DNA from: a virus
Direction: 5' to 3' (one strand)
Length of the DNA stretch: 28,286 nucleotides
Virus record (IMG/VR): IMGVR_UViG_3300027851_000102
Span: 1-28,286 of that record
Both the position numbers and the translations under genes were made by a program. The notes beneath the pieces are model-generated. The model was given only the letters and a program-made list of their open reading frames with translations, was not told the DNA's origin and made no database searches. Below, piece after piece: positions 21,664-28,169 of the stretch (positions within the stretch are counted from its first letter, which is position 1; every line of letters begins with the position of its first letter).

Positions 21664-22182
21664 CTAGTTGCGTGAACGACCTGTGTACGCGAAGTCAAAG
21701 GTGATATGGCAACGACGGCACCGTGGTACGTAGTGATCTAGGTCTAGTGCGTAAGGCCCGTCGTTCGAAGTTCGTTCGTCATCGCTTGCATGGTCATATG
21801 ACCAGTCGCTTGCGGCGTCACCACAATCAACGCAGGCATGTAGCGATGCGGCACCCTTGGCCTTGCGCACCCGCTGATGCCAGCCTTCGTAGCTGACCTG
21901 ATCACCAACCCAGTTGTGGTTCAGCGATCCTGATGCTGGCTTGCCTTGCAGAACGATGAGCGGGTCACCATTGAGTCGGGCGCGACGTGCGTGCTTCTCG
22001 CACCAGCCCTTGGATTCCTTGGGCTCGTCACAGCCCTCTATGTTGCATGAGCCGACTTGTCTCAGTCGAACCGTGATCGTTGGATCACCATGCCGGGTAA
22101 ATCTTGCATAGTGCATTGCGCACATCTGCCCTGCCGCTTGTGGCTTCTGGCAGTCAACGACTGTGCATGTACGATTCGTCAT
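21664..22182 (-). CDS. HNH endonuclease with N-terminal zinc-finger repeats (172 aa)
   Basis: Two repeats of a CxxxxC...CxxH zinc knuckle (about residues 5-35: CTVVDCQKPQAAGQMCAMHY; 46-72: CNIEGCDEPKESKGWCEKH) precede a linker and an HNH-type nuclease core (about 95-165): a YEGWHQRVRKAKG segment, CVDCG, a SYDH histidine pair and CRRCH near the C-terminus. These are usually homing or phage-encoded endonucleases; those next to terminase can assist packaging or cos cutting. TTGGAG lies about 7 nt from ATG 22182. Repeated fingers may help bind DNA. No flanking repeat suggests a mobile element. Confidence 0.75.
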   Translation of the reverse strand: MTNRTCTVVDCQKPQAAGQMCAMHYARFTRHGDPTITVRLRQVGSCNIEGCDEPKESKGWCEKHARRARLNGDPLIVLQGKPASGSLNHNWVGDQVSYEGWHQRVRKAKGAASLHACVDCGDAASDWSYDHASDDERTSNDGPYALDLDHYVPRCRRCHITFDFAYTGRSRN

Positions 22183-22266
22183 ATCGAAGCTCCAACTTCG
22201 GTCATGCTCCCGGCAGTTGACGCTGCGCGGGAGTCTTCTCTGTCCCCATTTTAGTGGATGGCACTG

Positions 22267-22614
22267 TCAGTCACGGCTATTCCAACCGCCCGGCTGATGT
22301 CGGGCGGTCTCCTGGTCATGGTGCCTCTTACACAAGCCCCTGCCGTACTCGGCTGAGTTGGGGTTGAGCCCGAGTTCGATGAGTTGTGTTCGTGAGCGTG
22401 GGTAGTGGTCGGCTATCTCTGATTGTGTGAGGTAGTCGATGACGCAGAGGGGGTCACGTCGTAGTACGGCTGCTCTGAATGCGCGGTGCCCTTTGGTGTT
22501 GTAGGCGGTGGTGCGTGACCAGTGGGCTCGCTTGGCTGCTGTCTCATGTGTTGGGCAGCGTGAGGTGATGCCGTCGTGAATTGTGGGGCAACCGGGGACG
22601 CTGCAAACTCGCAC
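22267..22614 (-). CDS. HNH endonuclease, atypical metal site (115 aa)
   Basis: Core visible: RVCSVPGCP at the N-terminus (CxxxxC), FRAAVLRRDPLC (about 46-57), an ADHYPRSR motif holding the catalytic His (about 68-75), and GLCKRHHDQETA at 93-104. The usual CxxC before ADH is CVID here, so one zinc ligand is replaced by Asp. Related small HNH proteins are encoded beside the terminase in many cos phages and are needed for maturation of cos ends (HK97 gp74 type). The start is GTG 22614. The 55-aa gene ends 8 nt upstream, so this is the distal member of a small early operon. Confidence 0.75.
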   Translation of the reverse strand: MRVCSVPGCPTIHDGITSRCPTHETAAKRAHWSRTTAYNTKGHRAFRAAVLRRDPLCVIDYLTQSEIADHYPRSRTQLIELGLNPNSAEYGRGLCKRHHDQETARHQPGGWNSRD

Positions 22615-22622
22615 GCTACCTC

Positions 22623-22790
22623 TTACCCGTCTTCCATATCCCCGTTATCGATGCGTTCACGCATGAGTGCTGCGGCGTTCTGCATGTCGTCGTGGATGCG
22701 TGCTTGTGCGGTGATCGCTGCTACCTCGACAGGGGTGAGGGTGTCGAGTATTTGTGCGGCTACAGCTTCGGCAGGGGTGAGAGCATCCAT
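22623..22790 (-). CDS. Small hypothetical protein (55 aa)
   Basis: Acidic and helical, starting MDALTPAEAVAAQIL and ending in RERIDNGDMEDG. No family recognised. The ATG overlaps the TGA of the upstream gene (TGATG), so it is coupled. Its codons are clean and it precedes an HNH gene. Confidence 0.6.
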   Translation of the reverse strand: MDALTPAEAVAAQILDTLTPVEVAAITAQARIHDDMQNAAALMRERIDNGDMEDG

Positions 22791-22954
22791 CAGACGACGT
22801 TCTTCATGAACTCGCGCATGACGTCCTTCGACCTGTCATCAAGGTGGTCGATGAACTTCCATGCTTTGCGTTCTTGCTCGTCAGCTACAGCAACGACCAC
22901 TGCTACGTCGTCATCGATCGCGCCTGGTGTTGCTGTCCAACTGGTTTCGCTCAT
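22790..22954 (-). CDS. Small hypothetical protein (54 aa)
   Basis: Starts MSETSWTATPGAIDDDVAV, with a C-terminal charged helix (DHLDDRSKDVMREFMKN). GGAG lies about 12 nt upstream; the stop overlaps the next start as TGATG. The upstream small frame ends across this ATG (ATGA). No function recognised. Confidence 0.6.
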   Translation of the reverse strand: MSETSWTATPGAIDDDVAVVVAVADEQERKAWKFIDHLDDRSKDVMREFMKNVV

Positions 22955-23042
22955 GCGCGTAGTTGCTCCTCGAGTGGGTTGAGGACTTCTTCTGCGGTGG
23001 GGTTTTGAGGAGTAGGTCTTCGCGTTTGCCGTTGTCAGTCAT
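22951..23042 (-). pseudogene. Frameshifted tiny ORF, about 30 aa
   Basis: ATG 23042 overlaps the upstream stop (ATGACTGA) and reads MTDNGKREDLL; a sensible frame ending NPLEEQLRA at the ATGA of the next gene lies one base out of register. Adding one base in the AAAA or CCCC run near 23000 joins them into a 30-aa peptide. Either a real frameshift or a homopolymer error. Confidence 0.4.
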
Positions 23043-23214
23043 TGAGGAGGAACTGCAGTTCAAGGTCGAGGTTCACCGGGATTTGCGGGTGAACGGGGAC
23101 CCACCAGAAGACGAGGAGTGGCAATAGTGACACCAGCCCAGTGACCGGCCATAACGCGGCGACTGTGATACAGAGGGTGACCGTCAGTGCAGGCCATCTG
23201 AGTACCTGCCACAT
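23035..23214 (-). CDS. Small membrane protein (59 aa)
   Basis: Two hydrophobic segments at about residues 8-26 (ALTVTLCITVAALWPVTGL) and 28-43 (SLLPLLVFWWVPV), then a short polar C-terminus (PVNLDLELQFLLND). The ATG at 23214 follows AAAGGTG, which sits in a small CCTTTTGAAAGG hairpin and may be partly masked. It is the first gene of a leftward run toward the HNH genes. Function unknown; small early membrane proteins sometimes act in exclusion or host take-over. Confidence 0.65.
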   Translation of the reverse strand: MWQVLRWPALTVTLCITVAALWPVTGLVSLLPLLVFWWVPVHPQIPVNLDLELQFLLND

Positions 23215-23598
23215 GAGGTCACCTTTCAAAAGGGTTTCTGTTTGGAACCTTTTATGACAGTCGAAAGGGTGCGGGCAGAGGCGGTGCCGAGATCAGTCGG
23301 TCCTGGTGCGTGCCCCGCTATGTTCGGCTCCGTCGTATTGACGCTGAGCCTGCTTATCGCCATTTGGATCGGTTGCGCGCTACCTACCCCTTCAACCCAA
23401 TGACTTGGGGCTTCCCTATTTGAGCGTCTGCGAGAGGCTTGGGAAGGGTGGAAGATCAGGGAGTCGGACCCTGCTCCGGTCGTTGCTCTTGCAAGCCCTA
23501 ACGACCGTCGAAACCAACTATCTCCCGTACAGATTTCCGACTATTGGAGGCAATCGGGGCCAGTAACTCTATGAATCTGGTTATTGCAGCGCACCTAG
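23215..23598. other. 384-bp non-coding region with structured RNA-like segment
   Basis: No supportable protein gene on either strand. It holds the leader of the small membrane protein gene on one side and, at 23447-23526, a tRNA-like fold described separately. I see no clear terminator for the phosphoesterase gene except these hairpins. Confidence 0.6.
23447..23526 (-). ncRNA. tRNA-like or structured RNA candidate
   Basis: On the minus strand a T-arm-like hairpin CAGGG-TCCGACT-CCCTG (23473-23457) is followed by ATCTTCC (23456-23450), which pairs with GGGAGAT at 23526-23520 as a 7-bp acceptor with one G-T pair, then ACC. Between them lies an 8-bp hairpin CGGTCGTT/AACGACCG (23507-23500/23484-23477) with a 15-nt loop that does not fit a standard anticodon arm, and the D arm is poor. 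It could be a decayed tRNA, a tRNA mimic or a terminator with chance similarity. Confidence 0.3.
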
Positions 23599-24792
23599 TT
23601 AGAGGATCTGTAGGTCCGCGAACTGGCCGGCCGCAGAGGTGAACACCAGAGCGCCACGCTTGCCAACATCTCCCGTGCGATGTCTCCACCAAGTGGACTC
23701 ATCCTCGAAGGATGGGCAGCACATGACCGTGCGTTCACGTTTGCCGTACACGTTGAATTCGTGCTCGTGACCGTGGAGGAGGAACTGGGATGCGCCTGGT
23801 GCATGCCAGTTGAGTGATTGGCCGGCCCACCAGTCCATCGCCTTACCTCGACGCCATTTATGCCCGTGGGTCATGGTCATTGTCGAGTCGCCTACTGGGC
23901 GGGTGATGGTCGCTTCGTCTTTGTTGGGGACGTAGACCTTGACGTGTCCGTAGGCGGCAGGGTTGAGCTCGAGCGCATCGGAGAGGGCGACTGCGGATTC
24001 GGTTGCGTGTCCGTCGTCTTCGCGGGTGGCTTGGAAGCGTTGCGCTTCGTCATGGTTGCCGTTGACAACATCGATCTCGACTGTTTCGGCGAGGGGTGCG
24101 AACGCATCGACGGCGTACAGCATGAGGCGGCGGAAGAGTCGGTATTGCTCGGTGACGGTCAGTTCGGTGCGCCACATGTTGCGGCCACCTTGTGACTGGT
24201 TACCTTCGCCGCAGTCACCGAGGAAGCCGAGGTGGGCGATGCCGAGTGACCGGGTTTTGCGTAGGTGTTTGAAGTCGATCACTGCTGCATCGATGGAGCG
24301 GGTGAATGCGTCCACGATCCCTTGAGATCCGTCACCGTCAGCTTTCCCTAGTTGTAGGTCGCCGCCAACCCAGTTGTAGACACCGGGACCAGCCGGGAGC
24401 ATTGGAGCTGGCTTGCGTTTGCCTATCGACTTGATGAGCTCGGTAAGGTCTGAGCTGATCGATACAGGTTCGACCATGAACCGGTAGAACCATGTGCCCT
24501 GGGTGGTGGCTTTTTTACCTTCTTCGGCGCGTGTCCAGCCGTGCGTGTTGTGACGCATCTCGACCAGGCGGACCCTGTAGCCGGCGGCGACCTTCCCGCC
24601 GTTCGCGGTTACGAACTCGGTCCAGTCATCCTCAGTCTCGAGCGCCACCATGGAGGTGGCTTTGATGTCCTGGGTGTTCGGGTCGTGGGGTGCGGGCAGG
24701 ACGGTGAAGCCCCAGTCGCGACTGTCCCTCGAATGCACCGGCTCGGTGATCGGCGGGATCTCGAGACGGTCAGCGAGTGAACCCACGGCCAC
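23599..24792 (-). CDS. Calcineurin-like metallophosphoesterase (397 aa)
   Basis: The five metallophosphoesterase motifs are present in order: GDLQLGK (D145), GDCGEGN (D193), NGNHDE (N246, H247, D248), MTHGHKW (H309) and LHGHEHE (H340, H342 region). These bind two metal ions; the family includes Mre11/SbcD nucleases and phosphodiesterases. The N-terminal 135 residues (VRLVEMRHNTHGWTRAEEG and surroundings) show no known domain and may bind DNA. Phages of actinobacteria often carry such a gene beside a small HTH protein and near the terminase; a nuclease role in packaging or recombination is inferred. The start GTG 24792 overlaps the HTH gene by 23 nt; GTG 24786 is nearly as good. Confidence 0.85.
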   Translation of the reverse strand: MAVGSLADRLEIPPITEPVHSRDSRDWGFTVLPAPHDPNTQDIKATSMVALETEDDWTEFVTANGGKVAAGYRVRLVEMRHNTHGWTRAEEGKKATTQGTWFYRFMVEPVSISSDLTELIKSIGKRKPAPMLPAGPGVYNWVGGDLQLGKADGDGSQGIVDAFTRSIDAAVIDFKHLRKTRSLGIAHLGFLGDCGEGNQSQGGRNMWRTELTVTEQYRLFRRLMLYAVDAFAPLAETVEIDVVNGNHDEAQRFQATREDDGHATESAVALSDALELNPAAYGHVKVYVPNKDEATITRPVGDSTMTMTHGHKWRRGKAMDWWAGQSLNWHAPGASQFLLHGHEHEFNVYGKRERTVMCCPSFEDESTWWRHRTGDVGKRGALVFTSAAGQFADLQIL

Positions 24793-24985
24793 GTCTCCAC
24801 GCCATGAGGGTGTTCAGGCTGATGCGGTAACCCTCGGCAGCGATTGCTTCCATGAGTTGACGGGTGGGCCACGCGATGTCCAGAGCCGCGACTTCGAGGG
24901 CGTCACGGTCAGCCTTGGGAAGTTCTGCTAGCCAGTCTTCGAACTTGGGCTTGGGTTTTTCTGCCAGCCGGGCAGCAAGAGACAA
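24770..24985 (-). CDS. Small HTH-like DNA-binding protein (71 aa)
   Basis: Helical, with a C-terminal motif that looks like a helix-turn-helix: ALDIAWPTRQLMEAIAAEGYRISLNTLMAWRRGRGFTR (about residues 34-71, given only to mark the region), where a recognition helix LNTLMAWRRGRG resembles phage small-terminase or transposase-like HTH ends. The start is TTG 24985 with GGAG about 7 nt upstream. It overlaps the phosphoesterase gene by 23 nt and is co-expressed with it; it may deliver the enzyme to DNA. It is first after the terminator at 25117-25140. Confidence 0.65.
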   Translation of the reverse strand: MSLAARLAEKPKPKFEDWLAELPKADRDALEVAALDIAWPTRQLMEAIAAEGYRISLNTLMAWRRGRGFTR

Positions 24986-25116
24986 CGGGTTTCTCCGATG
25001 TTCAGGCGGATGGGGAGGGGTTCGTCGGGATCGAATCGCAGTTGCGTTTAGCTTGTCGGGCCGTAGTGGGCTCGTGAATTGTGTTGGCCTGCGATGTGGG
25101 ACGAACGCCTTAACGC

Positions 25117-25140
25117 AAAACAGCCACCCGAAGGTGGCTG
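25117..25140 (-). terminator. Intrinsic terminator with UUCG tetraloop
   Basis: Minus strand: CAGCCACC, TTCG loop, GGTGGCTG, then TTTT. An 8-bp perfect stem closed by C-UUCG-G, the most stable RNA tetraloop. It ends the leftward unit 25217-25967. Confidence 0.92.
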
Positions 25141-25216
25141 AGTGCTTGAGCTGGGAACCGATAGTTCTCGAGCTTCTAAACTGAGTTTGCCAGTTGTGTC
25201 ACTACAAAGTCAAGTC

Positions 25217-25402
25217 CTAGTTCTGGCGTGTCGCCGTCTCTCGTTCGGCGCGCTCTAGATCGGGAACGTTGAGCCAGAGGACACGCTGCGGCCTCCATGA
25301 CCTGACCCGACCTTCACGCACCCACCGGTAAATCGTCTCCTTCGATCTGTCGAACCTTTCGGGAGCTTCGTGAACTTGTACCCAGTCTTCGGACCCGCTC
25401 AT
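25217..25402 (-). CDS. Small excisionase/MerR-type HTH protein (61 aa)
   Basis: Reads VQVHEAPERFDRSKETIYRWVREGRVRSWRP: a helix-turn-helix followed by a basic wing, as in excisionase-family DNA-binding proteins (the ETIYRWVREGRV part is diagnostic). ATG 25402 lies 89 nt inside the 3' end of the upstream gene in another frame; no strong ribosome site, so re-initiation is likely. It is the second small HTH gene in this phage, far from attP, so a regulatory role is as likely as excision. Confidence 0.65.
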   Translation of the reverse strand: MSGSEDWVQVHEAPERFDRSKETIYRWVREGRVRSWRPQRVLWLNVPDLERAERETATRQN

Positions 25403-25967
25403 CCTTCTCTTTCTGTTCGGCTTCGATAAGCAATGCCATCCGCGCGAACATCTGCTCATCGATTACGGCACGGCATTCCTTGTTAGTGCATTTCACGGCT
25501 GAGTCGATGAGACGTTCACCTGCAAAGGTCGGTGGGTAGTACCGAAGAGTCAGCATCTGACACGCGGTACAACGGAAGTACCGAACGGATCGCGCTCGTT
25601 CTGACATGGGCCACTTGGCGCAAGCGGTCTCTACTTCCTTCGTCAGCAGGGTGCATATCTCGACGCCCTGTAGGTCATTGGCGGCGTCCTCGAGCTCACG
25701 CCACTTGTTGAGCTCGCTCGACAGTTGACTGATCTCCTCAGCCGCAAGCCACGTCGGCGGGAGTCCCAACGGCATCGTCCCCCGAGATCCGCGACCGCGT
25801 TCCTCGTCTGGGTCGGACCCCATCCGCACATAGCCGGCGACTCTCCACCAGGCCATGTGCGTCGATGCGTTGTGAACTGCCCGCCGAAGCCTGTCGAACT
25901 CTTCGGCCGTCAGGTAGCCGACGTTCCCTTCGGTGTTGTCCCAGTCGAGGTTCGCTGCGTTTGGCAT
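25314..25967 (-). CDS. Zinc-ribbon-containing hypothetical protein (217 aa)
   Basis: The N-terminal 125 residues are mostly helical (YLTAEEFDRLRRAVHNAS; ISQLSSELNKWRELEDAAN) with no known family. At about residues 130-165 a zinc ribbon is clear: CTACQ, then CTNKEC (CxxC...CxxxxC). The C-terminus is charged and basic (EKDERVRRLGTSSRSSRKVRQ), suggesting nucleic-acid binding. ATG 25967 has AAAGGAAG close upstream; an in-frame extension to 26021 is less likely. Several small neighbouring genes also carry Cys pairs, which suggests a set of zinc proteins in the early region. Confidence 0.7.
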   Translation of the reverse strand: MPNAANLDWDNTEGNVGYLTAEEFDRLRRAVHNASTHMAWWRVAGYVRMGSDPDEERGRGSRGTMPLGLPPTWLAAEEISQLSSELNKWRELEDAANDLQGVEICTLLTKEVETACAKWPMSERARSVRYFRCTACQMLTLRYYPPTFAGERLIDSAVKCTNKECRAVIDEQMFARMALLIEAEQKEKDERVRRLGTSSRSSRKVRQIEGDDLPVGA

Positions 25968-25986
25968 GTCTTCCTTTCGTGCACGG

Positions 25987-26019
25987 AAAAGGACCGCCGA
26001 CCCCGAGGGGTGACGGTCC
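25987..26019 (-). terminator. Intrinsic terminator
   Basis: Minus strand: GGACCG (26019-26014) pairs with CGGTCC (25996-25991), an inner ACCCC/GGGGT stem closes the hairpin, then TTTT. It lies just before the ATG at 25967, separating the upstream small genes from the zinc-ribbon gene. Confidence 0.85.
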
Positions 26020-26039
26020 ATGGTTGAAGCAGGGTGTGG

Positions 26040-26107
26040 CTAGTTGAGCGCCTTGGTCAGTGCATCCGCGAGTGCCTGAGCTTCGGCCCGACGTTGATTA
26101 CTGCCAT
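26040..26107 (-). pseudogene. Frameshifted tiny ORF, about 22 aa
   Basis: ATG 26107 with AAGGA 6-8 nt upstream reads MAVINVG; the frame one base away continues as AEAQALADALTKALN and stops at 26040. Adding one G to the GGG run near 26085 gives one intact peptide. Same pattern as 22951-23042. Confidence 0.4.
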
Positions 26108-26141
26108 GTCGCTATCCTTCTGGTTGTGCACTATTTGATGC

Positions 26142-26300
26142 TTAGACCGCCCGTGAGAGTGTCAGCAGCCGATGTTTGGCCTCGAGTAGCAGTGCACCGA
26201 GTTGATCATGCTCGGGCGTGTTCTGGTCGGTGCACCAGCCGGAGTACCAACTGAGACGGTTCGCGATGGTCTGATCATCGTCTTCTTCGTAGTTGGGCAC
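26142..26300 (-). CDS. Small hypothetical protein (52 aa)
   Basis: GTG 26300 with a good AAGGAG about 6 nt upstream. Acidic N-terminus (PNYEEDDDQTIANRLSWYSG) followed by a helix (DQLGALLLEAKHRLLTLS). No family recognised. Its codon phase clearly beats the overlapping ATG-started frame, which is basic and short. Confidence 0.65.
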   Translation of the reverse strand: MPNYEEDDDQTIANRLSWYSGWCTDQNTPEHDQLGALLLEAKHRLLTLSRAV

Positions 26301-26329
26301 ATCCACTCCTTAGGTCAGCACGTTTCGAT

Positions 26330-26365
26330 GCTTTGAAAGTCACACCTAGGCGATACTTTCAAAGC
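26330..26365. promoter_or_regulatory. 11-bp perfect inverted repeat
   Basis: GCTTTGAAAGT (26330-26340) and ACTTTCAAAGC (26355-26365) around a 14-bp spacer that contains the palindrome CCTAGG. It lies between two leftward genes, with no T-tract on either side, so an operator is at least as likely as a terminator. Confidence 0.5.
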
Positions 26366-26385
26366 GTTTACGGGTGCGTAGTTGC

Positions 26386-26721
26386 TCAGCGGTCCACTGC
26401 GACAGTGGCCAAATTGTGTCGGTCGCAGGCTTCGAGCAGATCGTTCAGAAATTCAAGGGTTGATTCGACGGTGCCCCACCGGTTGTCGGGCTCCATCTCT
26501 CGGTACTGCTTCGGGTGGGTCGAGATCTCGCCAATCGCCTTCTCAAGCGCAGCGCCGAACTCAATCGCTCCTTTACCGTGGAACTCTGCAATGTCACAGC
26601 CGGCCGCTCGCCACATTCGGGCAGTGTTCGAGGTGTGATTGCGCGAGAACACGCTGACCGAGTTGGCCGACCCATCCGACCTCGCGCCGGTCGCGACCAT
26701 CAGGTCTACGTCATAGCTCAT
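26386..26721 (-). CDS. Hypothetical phage protein (111 aa)
   Basis: Reads SYDVDLMVATG at the start and ends in a helical LNDLLEACDRHNLATVAV. Contains MWRAAGCDIAEFHGKGAIEFGAALEKAIGEI in the middle, an alternating strand-helix pattern. No known family. AAGGACG lies just upstream of ATG 26721. It sits in the leftward early run. Confidence 0.7.
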   Translation of the reverse strand: MSYDVDLMVATGARSDGSANSVSVFSRNHTSNTARMWRAAGCDIAEFHGKGAIEFGAALEKAIGEISTHPKQYREMEPDNRWGTVESTLEFLNDLLEACDRHNLATVAVDR

Positions 26722-26739
26722 CGTCTCGTCCTTCTATGC

Positions 26740-26898
26740 TCAGGTGCTTGTCGTAGCGGCGAGTGCTGCCGCCTTCTCTGCAAGCTCGTCGTCGGTGAGA
26801 TCCCGGCTTGCCGAACACCTGTTGCAGAACGCCTGGTTGCACGTGCACGCTCCAAAACAGACGCACCAGGAGTGCTTGTGCGGCTCGATCTCAGTCAT
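26740..26898 (-). CDS. Small Cys-rich zinc-finger-like protein (52 aa)
   Basis: Six cysteines and two histidines in the first 30 residues: HKHSWCVCFGACTCNQAFCNRC, then a helix (DDELAEKAAALAATTST). Likely binds one or two zinc ions. ATG 26898 overlaps the previous stop by 8 nt (ATGACTGA) and has GAGAGG about 6 nt upstream. Confidence 0.7.
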   Translation of the reverse strand: MTEIEPHKHSWCVCFGACTCNQAFCNRCSASRDLTDDELAEKAAALAATTST

Positions 26899-27301
26899 GG
26901 GTGAGCCTCTCTGAATCAGGGGATAGTGCGCGGCGGCGTGCGTCAGCCGCGTGGATCTCGGCCCACTCTTCAGGGGTTATCCGCTCGTAGACGTTCACGT
27001 CGCGCATCTGAAGGTGGATGGTTTCGCCGGACACATCGATGATGCACATCCAGTTGCGCTTGCTAAGCCGCTCCACATGGACTCTGGCCCCGGTAGCGAC
27101 CACTTCATCGAGGATTCGACCCTCAGCGCCGTACAGGTTCTCGTCGTAGGTCTCTCGAACGAGGGTGCCGTCGATTGCGTCTGCGGCACGGTTGAATGTG
27201 TCGGCGAGTGAGGTGTTCTTCTTCTTGAGTTGCCCCTCAGCGCGCGACCTGAGCTCGGTTGCAAGGTCGATCTGCGGTTCGCCCATAATCGTGTCAGCCA
27301 T
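26891..27301 (-). CDS. Hypothetical phage protein (136 aa)
   Basis: The N-terminal half is helical and charged (DLATELRSRAEGQLKKKN; SLADTFNRAADAID). The second half is beta-rich (GARVHVERLSKRNWMCIIDV; IHLQMRDVNVYERI) and ends in a charged helix. No family recognised. ATG 27301 overlaps the preceding stop by 8 nt (ATGGCTGA), so the frame upstream of it is not used. It is coupled at both ends to its neighbours. Confidence 0.7.
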   Translation of the reverse strand: MADTIMGEPQIDLATELRSRAEGQLKKKNTSLADTFNRAADAIDGTLVRETYDENLYGAEGRILDEVVATGARVHVERLSKRNWMCIIDVSGETIHLQMRDVNVYERITPEEWAEIHAADARRRALSPDSERLTHD

Positions 27302-27494
27302 CGGTTTCACCGGCACTCTCGCGTGCTTGCACATCGGCCAGCAGCTTCCGCAGGGTCCAGCGGCCACCACGGCGACCCGACTGCCAGATGATCTGTTCGC
27401 CGGCCAGTAGCCGGGTTCCGATCTCGGCTTGCCACGGCAGAAGTTCGACGCCAGCCATCTCGGCGGCGCGTACGAGGCGCTCGTCAGTCTTCAC
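27294..27494 (-). CDS. 66-aa protein resembling a terminase/helicase N-terminal fragment
   Basis: GTG 27494 has GGGAG 5 nt upstream and overlaps the upstream stop by 11 nt; longer in-frame starts lie inside the upstream gene. The sequence LLPWQAEIGTRLLAGEQ, then WQSGRRGGRWTL, has the spacing of a Q-motif followed by a Walker A loop as in large terminases, but the critical Lys-Thr is Arg-Trp, so ATPase activity is not expected. Possibly a degenerate or repurposed ATPase start, or a chance likeness. Confidence 0.65.
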   Translation of the reverse strand: MKTDERLVRAAEMAGVELLPWQAEIGTRLLAGEQIIWQSGRRGGRWTLRKLLADVQARESAGETDG

Positions 27495-27984
27495 GACTAC
27501 TCCCACGTGCTTGTTCCGCCTCAAGCTCCTCGCTCGTCTTCGGGCGGAGGCGGTACTCCTGCCGGAGACGGACCTCAAGGGGATCTAAGCCGAAGCCATC
27601 GGTCCACATCGTTTGTACCGGGCCGGTCTCGAAGACGTAGTCCTTCGCAAGTTCCTCGGGCGTCATGCGAAGCGCCTCGCAGACCTCCCGGAGATACTTC
27701 TCCTGCGCCGCGACGATCTCATCGCTGCCCTTCTTGACGGCTTGACTGATCAGCGTCATTGGGTCATTCACTTCGACTCCCGTCTCTGCACTCATACCTG
27801 CTTGTTCGCCTCGATAGATGACCTTCCACCCAGGAGCGCCCAGCCACATCGTGGCGTCGTGCTCATCGGTCATGTAGGTGGCATCGCTGCCGATCTCGCG
27901 CCACCCCTCCATCGTCAGGACGTAGGGGTTGAACTCCTCGTCATCCGTGTTGGCGATGACGGTTCCGATCATGTACTTGCTCAT
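27484..27984 (-). CDS. Hypothetical phage protein (166 aa)
   Basis: Acidic, alpha/beta. N-terminal strands and turns (KYMIGTVIANTDDEEFNPYVLTMEGW), a middle with EHDATMWLGAPGWKVIY, and a C-terminal part with a long charged helix (EELAKDYVFETGPVQ...; PKTSEELEAEQARGSS). No family recognised. It overlaps the CxxC gene by 4 nt (ATGA). Confidence 0.7.
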   Translation of the reverse strand: MSKYMIGTVIANTDDEEFNPYVLTMEGWREIGSDATYMTDEHDATMWLGAPGWKVIYRGEQAGMSAETGVEVNDPMTLISQAVKKGSDEIVAAQEKYLREVCEALRMTPEELAKDYVFETGPVQTMWTDGFGLDPLEVRLRQEYRLRPKTSEELEAEQARGSSRED

Positions 27985-28145
27985 CGCTCACCAGCATCCA
28001 TAGGTACAGGCATGAGCATTGGGGTCGCGTTCTTTGGTTTGCACGCTGCCGCCGACGAGTTGATGTGAATCCACCAAGGCTCAATTTTCGGGTTGTCGTC
28101 GTACAGGCGGATCGATTCGCCGCAGTGCAGGCAGATCGAGTGCAT
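27981..28145 (-). CDS. Small zinc-finger-like protein (54 aa)
   Basis: Opens with CLHCGES, then a C/H set further on (WWIHINSSAAACKP), fitting a short zinc ribbon; the C-terminus is Met/Pro-rich (TPMLMPVPMDAGER). AAGGAG lies 6 nt before ATG 28145. The stop overlaps the next start (ATGA). Role unknown. Confidence 0.65.
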   Translation of the reverse strand: MHSICLHCGESIRLYDDNPKIEPWWIHINSSAAACKPKNATPMLMPVPMDAGER

Positions 28146-28169
28146 TGCTATCTCCTTACTCGCTAGTAA

